41,508 nucleotides of DNA from Halanaerobiales bacterium (GCA_022360715.1 JAKSCG010000158.1:1-41508), one strand, 5' to 3'. Shown: positions 14,650-23,991, numbered from the stretch's first letter. The notes: a model not told the origin generated them from the sequence alone. Made by a program: numbers and translations.

Positions 14650-17088
14650 TTAGATCACCTTAATCTTGTCAATTAAATTAAATAAATCACCAGTATTAAT
14701 CAGCTCAACACATTGCCAAAAATCGTTAACAACACGAATATTTTTATTATAACTGATTGACTGTGATAAGTCCAATTTTTTACCCGATATCGGTAAAAGG
14801 GTCATCCACTCACTATTCTGTTCCACTAAATTTAACTCTTGTAAGATCGAAATAGCATTGTTAATAATATATTTATTAGCTAACATATTTTGAGTCTTTA
14901 ATTCTTCCCCAATCTGCTCGACTTTAACCGGGTGGTCAGAACGAGATTGTAAAAAACGATAAAACCGGCGTAAATAGCGATCATCGGCGATTCTGCTTGT
15001 AATGAGCGCCTGATTTTGCTTAATATCAGCCTGACCAAACAGGAGATAGAGGGGACATTTTTCGGGTAACAAGGTTACGATTTCCTGAAAATCCTGTAAG
15101 GAAAAGGGCAGAGAGAAAAAGACCAGCCGATCAATGTTCTGCTCGGAGAGCACTTCGCGCCTGGAAAAAAAGATTATCCCCTCTCCTTTTTCCTGAAAGT
15201 CGTTTTGGCCCTGGTTATTATTACCATTAAAAACCGGGCTTCCGGCCAGTTTGAGCAAATAGGAAGCTATTAAAGAAAGATTATGGCAATATACCCCTAT
15301 TTTACCCGGAAGGTTAAGTAAAGACTTCAAAAATTCCAATCGATCATTACAATTACGTTTATCAGCCACCACGATCCCGTCTTTTTTAAAGTAAACCGGA
15401 TAAAAGTTAAGATCTTCACGTAAATTGTAGTCTTCCAGCTTGAGCTGAATTTCTCTTTGCCCCTTCCATTCATTAAATTCAAGATTAAAAGCCAAATCCA
15501 CCCTTTTTTGGACCAGTTTTAACTGCTCCTGGCCAAAGCCGAAACCAATGCCGTTAATTCCCTCGCTGAGCTTGAATTTCAGGTGTTGTTTCCCTTTACC
15601 GACCGGGTAACCTTGCTCAATTACAATATCATTAAGCATAAACCGGGGGCGGGGATTTCCGATCCCAAATGGCTCTAAGCCTTCCAAAATCGTTAGTACT
15701 TCCTCGTTAATTTGCTCTACCGGCAGGACCGCATCCAATTCCAGCGAAGGAATCAGGTCTTCGGCAGTTAAAACCCCGCTCAGGATTTGATTAAGCTCTG
15801 CTTTAAATTGCTCGATTTTTTTTTCTTCGATCTCTAAGCCGGCCGCACAGGCATGTCCGCCAAAACCGATTAAATGCTGGGCACATTGTTTTAAAGCCTG
15901 ATAGATATTCAAATTTTTAATACTACGGCAAGAACCTTTGCCACGCCCTTCGCGCAGTGCGATCAAGATTACCGGGCGATAATACCGTTCCACTAAGCGC
16001 GAGGCCACAATCCCAATTATACCCTGATGCCATTTTTCCGATGCCAACACAATAACTTTGAGCTGCTCCAATTCCAGCTCGTCCATCATTTTCACCGCAT
16101 CCTGATAGATAAGCTCTTCTAACTGCTGTCTTTCTTGGTTAGCCCTAACCAACTGAGCTGCTAATTCCTCCGCCCTGCTTTGATTAGTTGTGGTCAACAA
16201 TTCAATCGCCGTATCCGGTCTTTTTAATCGTCCGGCCGCATTCAAGGGTGGAGCCAGGATAAAACTGATCTGGCCGGCATTAATTGCCCGGTCTTTAAGT
16301 CCGGTTTGCTGAAGCAGGGCCTGAATAGCCGGTTGTTTACTATTATTGATTAATTCCAATCCCTGTTTAACCATAATCCGGTTTTCCCCGACTAAAGGGA
16401 CCAGATCGGCAATCGTACCAAGGGTTACGATATCCAGCCGTTCTTCCAAAAAAGGCGAAATAACGTTACCATTGATGCTCTTCTCCAGACCCTGGCACAA
16501 TTTAAAGGCCACCCCTACCCCGGCCAGTCCTTTAAACGGATAATTATGATCACAATGGGGATTGATGATAGCCAGTGCTTCCGGCAGCTCGCTTCCCGGT
16601 TGGTGATGATCAGTTATAATTACGTCCAGTTTATTTTCCCGGGCATAAGCCACCTCTCTCGCGGCAGTGATCCCACAATCAACTGTAATTAGCAAGTGAT
16701 AATCAGCTTGAACTATCGCCTTAATTGCCGCCAGATTCAAACCATATCCTTCGGTTAAGCGATCGGGAAGATAGTAGCCCATTTCTATCCCTAATTCTTC
16801 CTGGCAGTAAAGATAGAGCAGGGTAGTAGCGGTAATACCGTCAACATCATAATCCCCGTAGATAATCACCCTCTCCCCTACCTGTTGGGCCTGGATGATC
16901 CGCTCGACCGCAGTCTTCATTCCCGTCAATAAATAAGGGTCATGTAATTCCAGCAACTGGCCCTTAAGGAATTGGCGGATTGCTTCTTTCCCGCGGATAC
17001 CTCTTTTATTTAAGATAGTTTGAATCAGTAAATCTGGATTCCCCTGGTCAAGCGGGGTAAAATCCTCAATAATCCATTTTTTCCGCAT
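14650..17088 (-). CDS. recJ: single-stranded-DNA exonuclease RecJ
   Basis: A 5'-3' single-strand exonuclease of the DHH superfamily used in recombination and mismatch repair. DYDVDGITATT carries Asp79, Asp81 and Asp83, and DHHQPG gives Asp160-His161-His162. Further on, FGGHACAAGLEIE marks the DHHA1 domain. The OB-fold region and a long C-terminal extension (about residue 560 on) make it 812 residues, like other Firmicutes RecJ rather than the shorter proteobacterial form. The ribosome binding site is weak (GGTGATT). The trpP terminator lies just upstream, so recJ probably starts a new transcript. Confidence 0.95.
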   Translation of the reverse strand: MRKKWIIEDFTPLDQGNPDLLIQTILNKRGIRGKEAIRQFLKGQLLELHDPYLLTGMKTAVERIIQAQQVGERVIIYGDYDVDGITATTLLYLYCQEELGIEMGYYLPDRLTEGYGLNLAAIKAIVQADYHLLITVDCGITAAREVAYARENKLDVIITDHHQPGSELPEALAIINPHCDHNYPFKGLAGVGVAFKLCQGLEKSINGNVISPFLEERLDIVTLGTIADLVPLVGENRIMVKQGLELINNSKQPAIQALLQQTGLKDRAINAGQISFILAPPLNAAGRLKRPDTAIELLTTTNQSRAEELAAQLVRANQERQQLEELIYQDAVKMMDELELEQLKVIVLASEKWHQGIIGIVASRLVERYYRPVILIALREGRGKGSCRSIKNLNIYQALKQCAQHLIGFGGHACAAGLEIEEKKIEQFKAELNQILSGVLTAEDLIPSLELDAVLPVEQINEEVLTILEGLEPFGIGNPRPRFMLNDIVIEQGYPVGKGKQHLKFKLSEGINGIGFGFGQEQLKLVQKRVDLAFNLEFNEWKGQREIQLKLEDYNLREDLNFYPVYFKKDGIVVADKRNCNDRLEFLKSLLNLPGKIGVYCHNLSLIASYLLKLAGSPVFNGNNNQGQNDFQEKGEGIIFFSRREVLSEQNIDRLVFFSLPFSLQDFQEIVTLLPEKCPLYLLFGQADIKQNQALITSRIADDRYLRRFYRFLQSRSDHPVKVEQIGEELKTQNMLANKYIINNAISILQELNLVEQNSEWMTLLPISGKKLDLSQSISYNKNIRVVNDFWQCVELINTGDLFNLIDKIKVI

Positions 17089-17142
17089 TTATTAATCACC
17101 AATTCTATCTATTCAAGACATAAAGCAAAAATCCTGCCTGAC

Positions 17143-17168
17143 AAAAAAAATCCCCCGCTAACGGAGGA
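17143..17168 (-). terminator. terminator after the TrpP-type gene
   Basis: On the minus strand TCCTCCG-TTAG-CGGGGGA (7-bp stem with one G-U pair, 17151-17168) is followed by eight T (17143-17150). It closes the transporter transcript before recJ. Confidence 0.9.
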
Positions 17169-17194
17169 TTAAATCGTCTTTATCTGGTCCAACT

Positions 17195-17731
17195 TTAGTT
17201 GGTAGTTACCCTTTTCTGGCGGTTAAGACCAGTACTATAGGAAAAGGCCAGATAGATCAATAGCGCGGCAAAGGTGTTAACCACTGCTGCCGGGAGTACA
17301 ACCGTATAATAAAGGATGGTAAAAGGACCAGGTAGTCCAACCAGGACCGCAGCTGCCCCCAAAAAAACAGCACCACTGATCAAAGTCCCTAAAAAACTAA
17401 TTACTCCAACCCCAACCTGCTGATTAACCCGCCCCATAATCAAATAAACCAGACCGGAAACAGCCAGATAAGTAATAAACTTATCAATCAGATTAGCATA
17501 TTGCCCGCCGGGAAAGGTAGTGGTCAGAGCAGTAAAAATACCTGTCGCCAACGCTACAATAAAACCAAGCTTGAGGTCTTTCTTCACGATCAGGACAATA
17601 AACATCATTGCCAAAGAGAAGTCGGGCTTCATCCCCCATAAAATTGCCGGGAAAAAGGCATGTAAAACAAAACCGATTGCCACCAATAAACCTGCCTCCG
17701 CTAAATCTCTCGTCCTAATACCTGTTCTCAT
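17195..17731 (-). CDS. trpP: tryptophan transporter TrpP-type
   Basis: A 178-residue polytopic membrane protein with about five hydrophobic segments. It resembles Bacillus TrpP (YhaG) along its length. Diagnostic stretches are GMKPDFSLAMMF, TGIFTALTTTFPGGQYANLIDK, a long hydrophobic GTLISGAVFLGAAAVLVGLP, and VVLPAAVVNTFAALLIY. TrpP imports tryptophan, and in Bacillus it is controlled at translation by the TRAP protein. It has its own strong promoter and terminator, so it is a one-gene unit. The purine-rich leader has NAG triplets around the start that could be a TRAP site (see findings). GGAG lies about 12 bases before the ATG. Confidence 0.85.
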   Translation of the reverse strand: MRTGIRTRDLAEAGLLVAIGFVLHAFFPAILWGMKPDFSLAMMFIVLIVKKDLKLGFIVALATGIFTALTTTFPGGQYANLIDKFITYLAVSGLVYLIMGRVNQQVGVGVISFLGTLISGAVFLGAAAVLVGLPGPFTILYYTVVLPAAVVNTFAALLIYLAFSYSTGLNRQKRVTTN

Positions 17732-17771
17732 CTTTGCTCATCTCTCCTTTTGTTATTGGTTTGTACTCTGA

Positions 17772-17801
17772 ATTATATCCTAAAAGTCCTTAGTCTGTCA
17801 A
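17772..17801 (-). promoter_or_regulatory. trpP promoter, consensus at both boxes
   Basis: Perfect TTGACA (17796-17801), an 18-nt spacer and perfect TATAAT (17772-17777), about 40 bases before the trpP start and directly after the LapA-domain gene. A promoter this strong for a transporter suggests control after initiation. Confidence 0.88.
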
Positions 17802-17802
17802 A

Positions 17803-18153
17803 TTAATCTTCCCCGGTCGACTGCTCAGTATCTTCGGGTTCACTGTTTTCCGGTTCACTCTCCTGTTTGCCGGCCAGTTCGGCCAGCTGTTTTTCCAGGT
17901 TATGATTAATTTGCCGAAGTTCCTCCTTTTCCCGTTTAACGGCCCGTAATTCCCGTCTTAGTTTTAACTGAGAAACCGAAGCGACTAAACCCATCACAAT
18001 AGTACCGAGGGCAGTCGCCCCCAGTACAACAACTACCAATGAGACCTGATAGTCCCAGGAAAAAAAAGTAATTAAGACTTGACTGGCATTCTGAATGGCA
18101 AAAACTGCGATCAAGATGGCAAATAATAAAATAACAACAATATTCCGTTGCAT
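17803..18153 (-). CDS. LapA-domain (DUF1049) membrane protein
   Basis: A 116-residue protein of the LapA/DUF1049 family. Two membrane helices (about residues 4-21 and 37-61) are joined by the family motif IQNASQVLITFFSWDYQ. A charged coiled coil follows (about 65-95), then an acidic tail. E. coli LapA works with LapB in lipopolysaccharide control. In Gram-positive relatives the function is not known, so none is assigned. I place the start at ATG 18153, which overlaps the hisC stop (TTGATG), with GGAGGGGG seven bases upstream. A TTG one codon earlier is possible. Confidence 0.82.
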   Translation of the reverse strand: MQRNIVVILLFAILIAVFAIQNASQVLITFFSWDYQVSLVVVVLGATALGTIVMGLVASVSQLKLRRELRAVKREKEELRQINHNLEKQLAELAGKQESEPENSEPEDTEQSTGED

Positions 18154-19223
18154 CAATCCCCCTCCTTAATTAAAGCACTAATTACCGTCAGAAAAGTATC
18201 CATCTCTTGCTCAGTACCGATACTGACCCGTAAATAGTTCTCGATTCTGGGCTGCTTGAAATACCTGACCAGTATCCCCTGTAATTTTAATTGAGCAAAA
18301 AGCTGTTCCGCCTTGTGGTGTTGATGGGAGATAAAAATGAAATTGGCCTGTGACGGAATCACCTGAAATCCCTTCTTTTTTAAAGCAGCAACTATTCTTT
18401 CCCGGGTTTGAATAACCCTGTCCCGGCTGGTTAGAAAATAGTCCTGATCCTGAAAAGAAGCGATCGCTCCGGCAATCGCCAGTCGATCTAGTGTATAGGA
18501 ATTAAATGAATTTTTAATTCTGGTCAATCCCTCAATTAGCCCTTGCTGGCCCAGGGCAAATCCGACACGAAGACCGGCCAGGGAGCGCGCTTTAGAAACC
18601 GTCTGGATAATCAGCAGATTGGCGTATTGATTAATTAACTTTACGGCCGATTCTCCCCCAAAATCAATATAAGCCTCATCAATAATTATCAACCTGGATT
18701 GATTAGCCTTAAGCAGTTGCTCAACCCTTTCCAGCTCGAGATATCGACCGGTCGGAGCATTAGGATTGGCGATAATGAACCCTTGACTGGCTCCGCTTAG
18801 CAAATCCACATGCGGCAGCGAAAAGTCCTCGGTTAACTCAATCAAGCGGTGCTTTGCTTTAAATAATGAACAATAAACCGGATAAAAGCTATAGGTAATA
18901 TCCGGAAAAACAATCGTATCATCGGGATTAAAAAAGGCTAAAAAGGAAAAAGCCAGGACTTCATCAGAACCGTTTCCGAGAAAAACCTGATCGGGGACAA
19001 GCTGATAATAAGCGGCAATAACCTTCCTTAATTCTACTGCTGACGGCTCCGGATAAAGACGCAGCTTGTGATCGGCTGTCACCGCCAGTGCTTTTAAGAC
19101 CGCCGGGGATGGCGGATAAGGGTTTTCATTGGTATTTAACTTAATATAGTTCATATCAACGGGTTGCTCGCCCGGTTGATAGGGAGTAATCTCTTGGGCT
19201 ATTTTGCTCCAGTATGGATTCAT
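18153..19223 (-). CDS. hisC: histidinol-phosphate aminotransferase
   Basis: A PLP fold-type I aminotransferase of 356 residues that converts imidazole-acetol phosphate and glutamate to histidinol phosphate. The PLP lysine is Lys211 in VSKARSLAGLRVGFA. Other signs are NTNENPYPPSP near the start, NPNAPTG (about 153-159) and IIDEAYIDF (about 180-188). No other his gene is nearby. In many Firmicutes a stand-alone HisC also transaminates aromatic amino acids, so a wider role is possible. It is coupled to the LapA-domain gene by a stop/start overlap and follows ubiB by 20 bases. Confidence 0.92.
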   Translation of the reverse strand: MNPYWSKIAQEITPYQPGEQPVDMNYIKLNTNENPYPPSPAVLKALAVTADHKLRLYPEPSAVELRKVIAAYYQLVPDQVFLGNGSDEVLAFSFLAFFNPDDTIVFPDITYSFYPVYCSLFKAKHRLIELTEDFSLPHVDLLSGASQGFIIANPNAPTGRYLELERVEQLLKANQSRLIIIDEAYIDFGGESAVKLINQYANLLIIQTVSKARSLAGLRVGFALGQQGLIEGLTRIKNSFNSYTLDRLAIAGAIASFQDQDYFLTSRDRVIQTRERIVAALKKKGFQVIPSQANFIFISHQHHKAEQLFAQLKLQGILVRYFKQPRIENYLRVSIGTEQEMDTFLTVISALIKEGD

Positions 19224-19243
19224 CGGACTATCTCCTTTCTAAT

Positions 19244-20920
19244 TCAAAAACGGCCGGAACGGAAAATTGCGATAATTAACCAAAGACCCATTAAGCCAGC
19301 TACACTATAGCCGACAAAACCCAATAAAGGTATTCCCAAAACCAGTGGTTTCATATCGGTCTGGAGGATCATCGAAGAACTGATAATTAAAGCAGAAATA
19401 ATCAGGCTTAACGACAAGCGGTTGGAAACAATATTAATTTTGTTAATCAGATTATCAAGGTTTAAGTGTTTAAATCTAATGGTGAACTCATCCTGAACTA
19501 ACTTATTGAGCAAGTTATTTAAGCGCTCCGGCAAGTCAATACTTCTTCTCCGAAAATCCCATATCCGGTGGATTAGACTGGCCAGCAAATTCTCCGGGGC
19601 CAGTTTACTGACAATTAGTTCTTCCACAAAATCAGTGGCGACTTCGGTTAGATTAAAGCCGGGATCGAGCATTAATCCTACCCCTTCACTTACTGCGATC
19701 GCCCGAAAAAGGAGAAAAAACTCTTCCGGAATTCTAATCTGGAACTTAAACAAAAGCTGCTGAATATCATCAATGATATCCATCGGTTCCAGCGCAGCCA
19801 GTTCTATCCCGTAATATCGGCTTAACAGTTCCTCCATTGCCATCTTCAATTTTCGCAAATTGATCTCTTTTTCAATCTGACCGATCTCCAGCAATAGGTC
19901 AACAATAATTTTGACATCCTGTTTTAAAAGGGCGATCAAAAGCAGGCTCATTCTAGTTTGGTCTTCTGCGGTCAGATGACCCATCATCCCGAAATCAACA
20001 TAAGCCAATCTGTCCGGCCCGACAATAAAAACGTTACCGGGATGGGGATCGGCATGGAAAAAACCATCGACCAGCACCTGTTTCATCAAGGACCTGGCCC
20101 CAAGAGCAGCCAGAACAGGAGGGTTTAGGTCTTTCCGTTTTACTTCCTTATATTCACTTAATTTGATTCCTTTAATTTCTTCTAAAACCAGGATGCGTCT
20201 GCCGGATAGCTTTTCATGCACCCGGGGGACTACGATCTGTTTTTCCTCTCTAAAATTATAACTAAATCGTTTAATATTGGCCAGTTCCCGTTTAAAATTC
20301 AGTTCTTTTCTTAAACTATGGTCAAATTCTTCGACAATTTTAGAAGGATTGAAGAGCGGAGGCAGCAACCCCTTCTCTTCAGCCAGGCCGGCCAAATTGC
20401 TGATTATCTCCAGATCAAGCTGAATAATCTGTTCAATCCCGGGTCGCTGTACCTTGATAATAACATCAGTGCCATCCTTTAAGGTAGCCCGATAAGTCTG
20501 AGCGATCGAAGCAGCTGCCAGTGGTTCGCGCTCTATTTTTAAAAAATGACGCTGGTAGTCGATCCCCCATTCGCTTTCCAGGATCGTTTTAATCTGCTCA
20601 TAAGGGACAGAAACGACCCGGTCCTGGAGCTGACGTAATTCTTTGATATAAGAGGGGGGAAGGAGATCAGCCCTGGTACTCAGTACTTGTCCCAATTTAA
20701 TATAAGTAGGACCCAGTTCCTGCAAAAGTAACGGGATTCGCCTCGCCAGGTTTTTCCGGTTTATTTCCTGATCCTCTTTATTAAATCTTTGTTTAAAGGG
20801 TAAATACTTCCCAAGATCTAGCCAGTCTACTAATCCACCTAGTCCGTTTTTGATCAGGAGCTCGGCTATTTTACGATATCTTTGCAGGTATCTGTACTGT
20901 CTGGTCAGGTTAAAAATCAT
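19244..20920 (-). CDS. ubiB: UbiB/AarF (ABC1) atypical kinase-like protein
   Basis: A 558-residue member of the ABC1/ADCK family. It shows the KxGQ signature in GPTYIKLGQVLSTRADLLPP, an ATP-binding core, the catalytic loop FFHADPHPGN, and YVDFGMMG in place of DFG. Two hydrophobic helices end the protein (about residues 500-555). In proteobacteria UbiB supports ubiquinone synthesis. Anaerobic Firmicutes often lack ubiquinone yet keep this protein, so its role here is open. It starts after the secF terminator-like hairpin with a good AAGGAGGGG site and leads into hisC. Confidence 0.9.
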   Translation of the reverse strand: MIFNLTRQYRYLQRYRKIAELLIKNGLGGLVDWLDLGKYLPFKQRFNKEDQEINRKNLARRIPLLLQELGPTYIKLGQVLSTRADLLPPSYIKELRQLQDRVVSVPYEQIKTILESEWGIDYQRHFLKIEREPLAAASIAQTYRATLKDGTDVIIKVQRPGIEQIIQLDLEIISNLAGLAEEKGLLPPLFNPSKIVEEFDHSLRKELNFKRELANIKRFSYNFREEKQIVVPRVHEKLSGRRILVLEEIKGIKLSEYKEVKRKDLNPPVLAALGARSLMKQVLVDGFFHADPHPGNVFIVGPDRLAYVDFGMMGHLTAEDQTRMSLLLIALLKQDVKIIVDLLLEIGQIEKEINLRKLKMAMEELLSRYYGIELAALEPMDIIDDIQQLLFKFQIRIPEEFFLLFRAIAVSEGVGLMLDPGFNLTEVATDFVEELIVSKLAPENLLASLIHRIWDFRRRSIDLPERLNNLLNKLVQDEFTIRFKHLNLDNLINKINIVSNRLSLSLIISALIISSSMILQTDMKPLVLGIPLLGFVGYSVAGLMGLWLIIAIFRSGRF

Positions 20921-20968
20921 TTAACCCCTCCTTGGGCCGGGACACATATCTGGTCGGAGCGATGAAAT

Positions 20969-20991
20969 AACCCCCCTGGCAAAGGGGGGTT
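20969..20991 (-). terminator. terminator-like hairpin after secF
   Basis: An 8-bp perfect stem, AACCCCCC/GGGGGGTT with a 7-base loop, lies about 20 bases after the secF stop. On the minus strand only TTATTT follows, so termination may be partial. The plus-strand side has a short T run and could also act there. Confidence 0.65.
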
Positions 20992-21012
20992 TTAGGAACG
21001 AGCTGTTCAACA

Positions 21013-21876
21013 CTATCGATTAGCAAGCCGCTTTTGCCAGGTGACCAGCAATGGGCTGGCAATAAAAATCGAAGAATAGGTACCGGCAAACATTCCAATA
21101 AACAAGGCCAACATAAAGGTCTTAACCGAAGCACCCCCAAAGAAATAGATCGCCAATATAGTAATTAAAGTAGTTAAAGATGTATTGATCGAGCGGGGTA
21201 ATGTATCAACAACCGCCTGATTAGCCTGTTCGATAAAAGGCACGCGTTGCATTAATTTCATATTCTCCCTGATCCGATCAAAAATAACGATTGTATCGTT
21301 AATTGAATAACCGATTATCGTTAATAAAGCAGCTACAAAAGGGGTATTAACCTCCCGACCAATTATTGCAAAAAGTCCCAGTGTAATCAACACATCATGG
21401 AACAGAGTAACGATCGCTATGATCGCAAAACGGAATTCAAAACGGATACTTATATAGATTACAATGGCAATCGAAGCCATCAGCAAAGCCCAAAAGGCCT
21501 TAACCCTTAATTCTCGTCCAATTAAAGGTCCAACCATTTCGGTCCTTAACATCTCAGTAGATGGAACAACATTTTTCAAGGAATTTTCCAGGCTGACAAT
21601 TTCTTCAGGACTTAACTCTTTCGCCCGGATAATTACCCCGTGGATTCCCTGCTGTTCGGATTGTTGAATCTTGGCATCAGGGGCAATTCCCATCTCGGCC
21701 AGGAGATTCCTGATCTCGTCATTGCTGACTGGATGGTCAAATTTAAACTCCAGCAGGGTTCCCCCCTGGAAATCAATTCCCATATTTAAGCCATTAAAGA
21801 GCAAGAAAATCAAACCAGTTACGATTATTATCATTGAAACCAGATACCATATTTTTCGTTTTCCCATTATATCCAT
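21013..21876 (-). CDS. secF: protein-export membrane protein SecF
   Basis: The smaller half of the SecDF pump, which uses proton or sodium flow to pull secreted proteins across the membrane. It has 287 residues. An N-terminal helix is followed by LNMGIDFQGGTLLEF and a short extracytoplasmic domain, and then five membrane helices including TIIGYSINDTIVIFDRIREN, the conserved TM4-TM5 region. AAGGGGG precedes the ATG by about eight bases. It follows secD by 5 bases, so the pair is coupled. SecD and SecF are separate here, unlike the fused SecDF of Bacillus. Confidence 0.96.
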   Translation of the reverse strand: MDIMGKRKIWYLVSMIIIVTGLIFLLFNGLNMGIDFQGGTLLEFKFDHPVSNDEIRNLLAEMGIAPDAKIQQSEQQGIHGVIIRAKELSPEEIVSLENSLKNVVPSTEMLRTEMVGPLIGRELRVKAFWALLMASIAIVIYISIRFEFRFAIIAIVTLFHDVLITLGLFAIIGREVNTPFVAALLTIIGYSINDTIVIFDRIRENMKLMQRVPFIEQANQAVVDTLPRSINTSLTTLITILAIYFFGGASVKTFMLALFIGMFAGTYSSIFIASPLLVTWQKRLANR

Positions 21877-21881
21877 TACTA

Positions 21882-23090
21882 TTACCCCCTTTTCGAACCA
21901 AATGCCGCAGTACTGTTTAGTAGTTTTGTTCGGGTAAACAAATCAAGAATATTTCTCGTTACAAAAAAGGCAGTAAACATACTAACCAGCACCCCTATCC
22001 CCAGGGTAACAGCAAAGCCGCGCACAGTACCACTGGTGAAATAAGCCAGGATTAAAGCAGTGATCAAAGTCGTTATATTGGCATCAATAATAGTGGTATA
22101 TGCCCGTCTGAAACCAGCATCAATCGAAGCCTTAAGGGTCTTGCCACTCCTGCGTTCATCCTTAATTCGTTCAAAAATAATAATATTGGCATCGACCGCC
22201 ATCCCGATCGAAAGAATAATACCGGCGATACCGGGTAGGGTTAAAGTAGCACCGAGTCCGGCCAGTGTTCCGAGCAAAACTAAACCATAAATTGCCAGGG
22301 CAACAGCGGCTAACACCCCGGGGAAACGGTAGTAAATAATCATATAAATAGCTACGATCATTAAACCGATTAAACCGGCTCTGATACTCCGGTCGATCGA
22401 TATTTTACCGAGGGTCGGGCCAATTGTTCTGGCCTCGATCTGTTTGACCGGTACCGGAAGGGCCCCTTCTCTGATCAATACTGCATGCTCTTCCGCCGCC
22501 TGGACCGTCTTATAGCCGGTGATCACACCTTCACCCCTGATCACAGTTTGGACAACCGGATTAGTTAATAAATGATCATCCAGATAGATGCCGACTTTCT
22601 GTCCTTGATACTGACGGGTAATCGCCTCAAATTTTTTAGACCCTTCGTCATTTAAAACAAACCGGATTACCGGCTGGTTAAACTCTCCGTAAGCCACCCT
22701 TGCTTCTTTAATAAATTCGCCGGTCATCAGCACTTCACCCGCCGGATTGCGGAAAGTCAGTAAGGCCGTTCGCCCAATTAATTTGATCGCTTCATTGGGG
22801 TCTTCGACCGCCGGCAGTTCAACAATAATACGATCAAATCCCTCTTGCTGAACCAAGGCTTCCGTCAATCCCAGTGAATTTACCCTTCGTTCGATCACAC
22901 TGGTAATCATATTCATTATTTCCGGGGTTATCTCCCGGTCCGGCGAGGGCTGGGCCTGTAAGACAAGATGCGACCCTCCCCGCAGATCAAGACCCAGGTT
23001 AATCTCGTAATAATCAAATAGGAAATAAGAAAAGATGATAATTGCTATAATAAAAGCAAGTTTTAATAATCTTCGCTGTCGATATCTCAT
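21882..23090 (-). CDS. secD: protein-export membrane protein SecD
   Basis: The larger SecDF component, about 402 residues from ATG 23090. AGGAGG lies about ten bases upstream; a GTG-started frame from 23111 would translate through the ribosome binding site. An N-terminal helix is followed by the signature NLGLDLRGGSHLVLQ, the extracytoplasmic P1 region, and six membrane helices with GIAGIILSIGMAVDANIIIF. The P1 region is shorter than in E. coli, as in other Firmicutes. Its place between lepB and secF, with yajC above, forms a compact export cluster. Confidence 0.96.
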   Translation of the reverse strand: MRYRQRRLLKLAFIIAIIIFSYFLFDYYEINLGLDLRGGSHLVLQAQPSPDREITPEIMNMITSVIERRVNSLGLTEALVQQEGFDRIIVELPAVEDPNEAIKLIGRTALLTFRNPAGEVLMTGEFIKEARVAYGEFNQPVIRFVLNDEGSKKFEAITRQYQGQKVGIYLDDHLLTNPVVQTVIRGEGVITGYKTVQAAEEHAVLIREGALPVPVKQIEARTIGPTLGKISIDRSIRAGLIGLMIVAIYMIIYYRFPGVLAAVALAIYGLVLLGTLAGLGATLTLPGIAGIILSIGMAVDANIIIFERIKDERRSGKTLKASIDAGFRRAYTTIIDANITTLITALILAYFTSGTVRGFAVTLGIGVLVSMFTAFFVTRNILDLFTRTKLLNSTAAFGSKRG

Positions 23091-23132
23091 ATTCTGATCT
23101 CCTCCTAACACTATATTGATTCTGCCCTATTA

Positions 23133-23660
23133 TTACTGGTGCTTAATTATCCTCATGTGATTTAACGGCCAATAAAGCCAGAAGGCTTTACCGGAGATGG
23201 ATTTATAATTTACATAACCTACATAAGTTGGAAAGCGGCTATCTGCACTGTTATTTCTATTATCCCCCATTACAAAAACACTATTCTTCGGAACCTGATA
23301 AGGGCCAAAATCATCCCGAATCATCTCTTTAATAAAGTCCTCTTTTAATGGTTGGCCATTGATATAGGTCTTCCCACCACTGATATGAACAGTTTCTCCC
23401 GGCAAACCGATTACTCTTTTAATAAACTTGCTCCGTGGAGCTCCATGGGGTGTAAAAACTATAATATCCAGCCGTTCCGGCGGATGAAACCGATAGATAA
23501 ACTTATTGACAAATAACCGTTCCCCATCGTGCAGAGTCGGTTCCATTGATTCACCATCGACCACAAAGGATTGCACAATAAAGGTAATAATAATTGCAGC
23601 AAGTATCCCGGCAATTATCAAGGATTGGATAAACTCTTTTATATCTCCACGATCAACCAT
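23133..23660 (-). CDS. lepB: type I signal peptidase
   Basis: It cleaves signal peptides from exported proteins on the outer face of the membrane. One N-terminal membrane helix (about residues 11-33) precedes the catalytic Ser38 in GESMEPTL. The base Lys81 is in RSKFIKRVIGLPGE, and the conserved box D/E region is VPKNSVFVMGDNRNNSADSR. At 175 residues it is a short, single-helix Firmicutes SipS-type enzyme. Its gene is set between yajC and secD, so translocation and processing are co-expressed. Confidence 0.95.
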   Translation of the reverse strand: MVDRGDIKEFIQSLIIAGILAAIIITFIVQSFVVDGESMEPTLHDGERLFVNKFIYRFHPPERLDIIVFTPHGAPRSKFIKRVIGLPGETVHISGGKTYINGQPLKEDFIKEMIRDDFGPYQVPKNSVFVMGDNRNNSADSRFPTYVGYVNYKSISGKAFWLYWPLNHMRIIKHQ

Positions 23661-23676
23661 ATTCTGCCTCTACTCC

Positions 23677-23991
23677 TTATTCTTCCTTGTTATCGTTAGC
23701 TTCCTTTTTTTCGTCGATTTCCTCTTTGGCAACTGGATCTAGGCGACCAATACTGCTTTTTACCATATCAATATCGACATTAGCCGAAACCCTCAGCCGG
23801 ATCGAATCTTCTTTAATCTTAATGATCTTCCCTTTAATTCCACCGATAGTAATAATCTGATCACCGGCCTTTAAGTTGCCGAGCATCTCTTTATGGGCCT
23901 TTTGCTGACGCTGTTGTGGCCTAATCAAAAAAAACCAAAATACCCCAAAAAGAACTACAAAAGGTAAAACACTCGCAAACATTTCCATCAA
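23677..23991 (-). CDS. yajC: preprotein translocase subunit YajC
   Basis: A 104-residue protein with one N-terminal membrane helix (FASVLPFVVLFGVFWFFLI), then the family motif RPQQRQQKAHKEMLGNLKAGD and a small beta-rich domain (IITIGGIKGKI). It ends in a lysine/glutamate-rich tail. YajC associates with SecDF and the Sec channel. The gene lies between tgt and lepB-secD-secF, the widespread tgt-yajC-secD-secF order with lepB inserted. Confidence 0.94.
   Translation of the reverse strand: MMEMFASVLPFVVLFGVFWFFLIRPQQRQQKAHKEMLGNLKAGDQIITIGGIKGKIIKIKEDSIRLRVSANVDIDMVKSSIGRLDPVAKEEIDEKKEANDNKEE

Noticed and set aside
17700..17745. Eight-codon upstream frame ATG AGC AAA ... TAG overlapping the trpP start
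   Set aside because: Its ATG is only two bases from the GGAG site, too close for efficient initiation, and the true start is in another frame.
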